DNA of 6,648 nucleotides from Candidatus Atribacteria bacterium. GTDB taxonomy: Bacteria > Atribacterota > Phoenicimicrobiia > Phoenicimicrobiales > Stramentimicrobiaceae. This document shows, piece after piece, positions 6,241 to 6,648 of the stretch; position 1 is the stretch's first letter; each line of letters starts with the position of its first letter. The stretch covers positions 1 through 6,648 of the forward strand of contig JAFGSC010000060.1 of NCBI GenBank assembly GCA_016934875.1. Direction: 5' to 3'. The notes beneath the pieces were generated by a model. That model did no database searches and was not told the origin of the DNA. It saw nothing but the letters and a program-made list of their open reading frames with translations. A program made the position numbers and the translations under genes.

Positions 6241-6648
6241 CTATTGGATCAAAAAAGAGCCTGTAACTGCTATTGGATGGATAAAATTATCGTACATTGG
6301 GGAAGCTTTTAATGCCAGATTATGTACTTTTTGAATTTCTTCATTAGAATGTTCGGTAATCACCTGGACCTTAAATTGCACATTTCTAAAACCATTTCTT
6401 TTATTTTTTTGTTCATCTTGCCATCCACCGGACACAACTTCTCCTTCAAGTTCTACCTTTAAACCTTCAATCGTAACCTTTAACTTATTTGCCGCATAGA
6501 GATAGGCAAAGAGTAAGCAGCTACCTAAGGATTGTAGGGATACCTCTGCCGGTTTTGGTGCCAAATTTGTACCATTTTCTTCTAGAGGTTTGTCCATTTG
6601 TACTTTAAAACCCCTCGTCTCACTCTCGATTTGTGTGCCTTTTAGCCA
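6241..6648 (-). CDS. OsmC/Ohr-family protein, N-terminus outside window
   Basis: The frame is open to the right edge, giving 135 visible residues; the true start is beyond 6648. The in-frame ATG at 6595-6597 is internal, because the residues before it (IESETRGFKVQMDKP) match the usual OsmC lead-in to the D-x-P...GGTxxxPxPxE segment. SLQSLGSCLLFAYLYAA (visible 37-53) carries the conserved first cysteine, C44, at the start of the long central helix. The second family cysteine, normally in a CP pair, appears as serine 116 in KASPMYD. OsmC and Ohr proteins reduce organic hydroperoxides with two cysteines, so this member may be non-peroxidatic or use another mechanism. It is co-directional with lexA but separated from it by lexA's own promoter, so a functional link is not indicated. 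Confidence 0.85.
   Translation of the reverse strand, partial: WLKGTQIESETRGFKVQMDKPLEENGTNLAPKPAEVSLQSLGSCLLFAYLYAANKLKVTIEGLKVELEGEVVSGGWQDEQKNKRNGFRNVQFKVQVITEHSNEEIQKVHNLALKASPMYDNFIHPIAVTGSFLIQ

Noticed and set aside
6595..6597. ATG as the start of the OsmC-family gene
   Set aside because: The frame continues upstream to the window edge with typical OsmC residues, so the ATG is internal and the gene is cut by the edge.

Overview
This window comes from an AT-rich bacterial genome (roughly 40% G+C by eye). It holds a compact, SOS-controlled DNA-damage-tolerance locus between two unrelated gene ends. I cannot name the organism. The LexA operators resemble the Gram-positive type (core AACATATGTT), and the SbcC tail and DnaE type would suit a Firmicutes-like or deep-branching anaerobic lineage such as Atribacterota. 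That is a weak guess.

Layout, left to right. Positions 1-168 (+) are the last 55 codons of an SbcC/Rad50-type ATPase. It converges on the minus-strand block with only 6 bp between the stop codons. All remaining genes are on the minus strand and are transcribed right to left: an OsmC-family gene cut by the right edge (6241-6648), lexA (5499-6110), a DUF72 TIM-barrel gene (4662-5489), a DNA polymerase III alpha gene lacking its C-terminal part (1905-4598), a small gene encoding that missing OB-fold part (1424-1927), and an active-looking Pol IV gene, dinB (175-1389). Short spacings point to two transcription units: lexA-DUF72 and dnaE-OB-dinB.

Regulation is readable. lexA has a near-consensus promoter (TTGACG, 17 bp, TATAAT) with a perfect 12-bp palindrome AAACATATGTTT inside its spacer. 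An almost identical site, AAACGTATGTTT, lies about 20 bp upstream of dnaE. These two sites argue for LexA autorepression and for damage induction of the polymerase operon.

Working model. This is an analogue of the lexA-imuA-imuB-dnaE2 mutagenesis cassette. It has a catalytically complete DinB instead of ImuB, a DUF72 protein in place of ImuA, and an alpha subunit made as two polypeptides. The alpha split falls where a beta-clamp-binding motif is expected, and I see no such motif there. The second half has its own strong ribosome binding site, which favours a real split over a sequencing error. However, an A5 run at the junction would also allow a frameshift that fuses the halves into about 1057 residues. 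No RNA genes, mobile elements, CRISPR arrays or inteins were seen, and no intergenic stretch exceeds about 130 bp.
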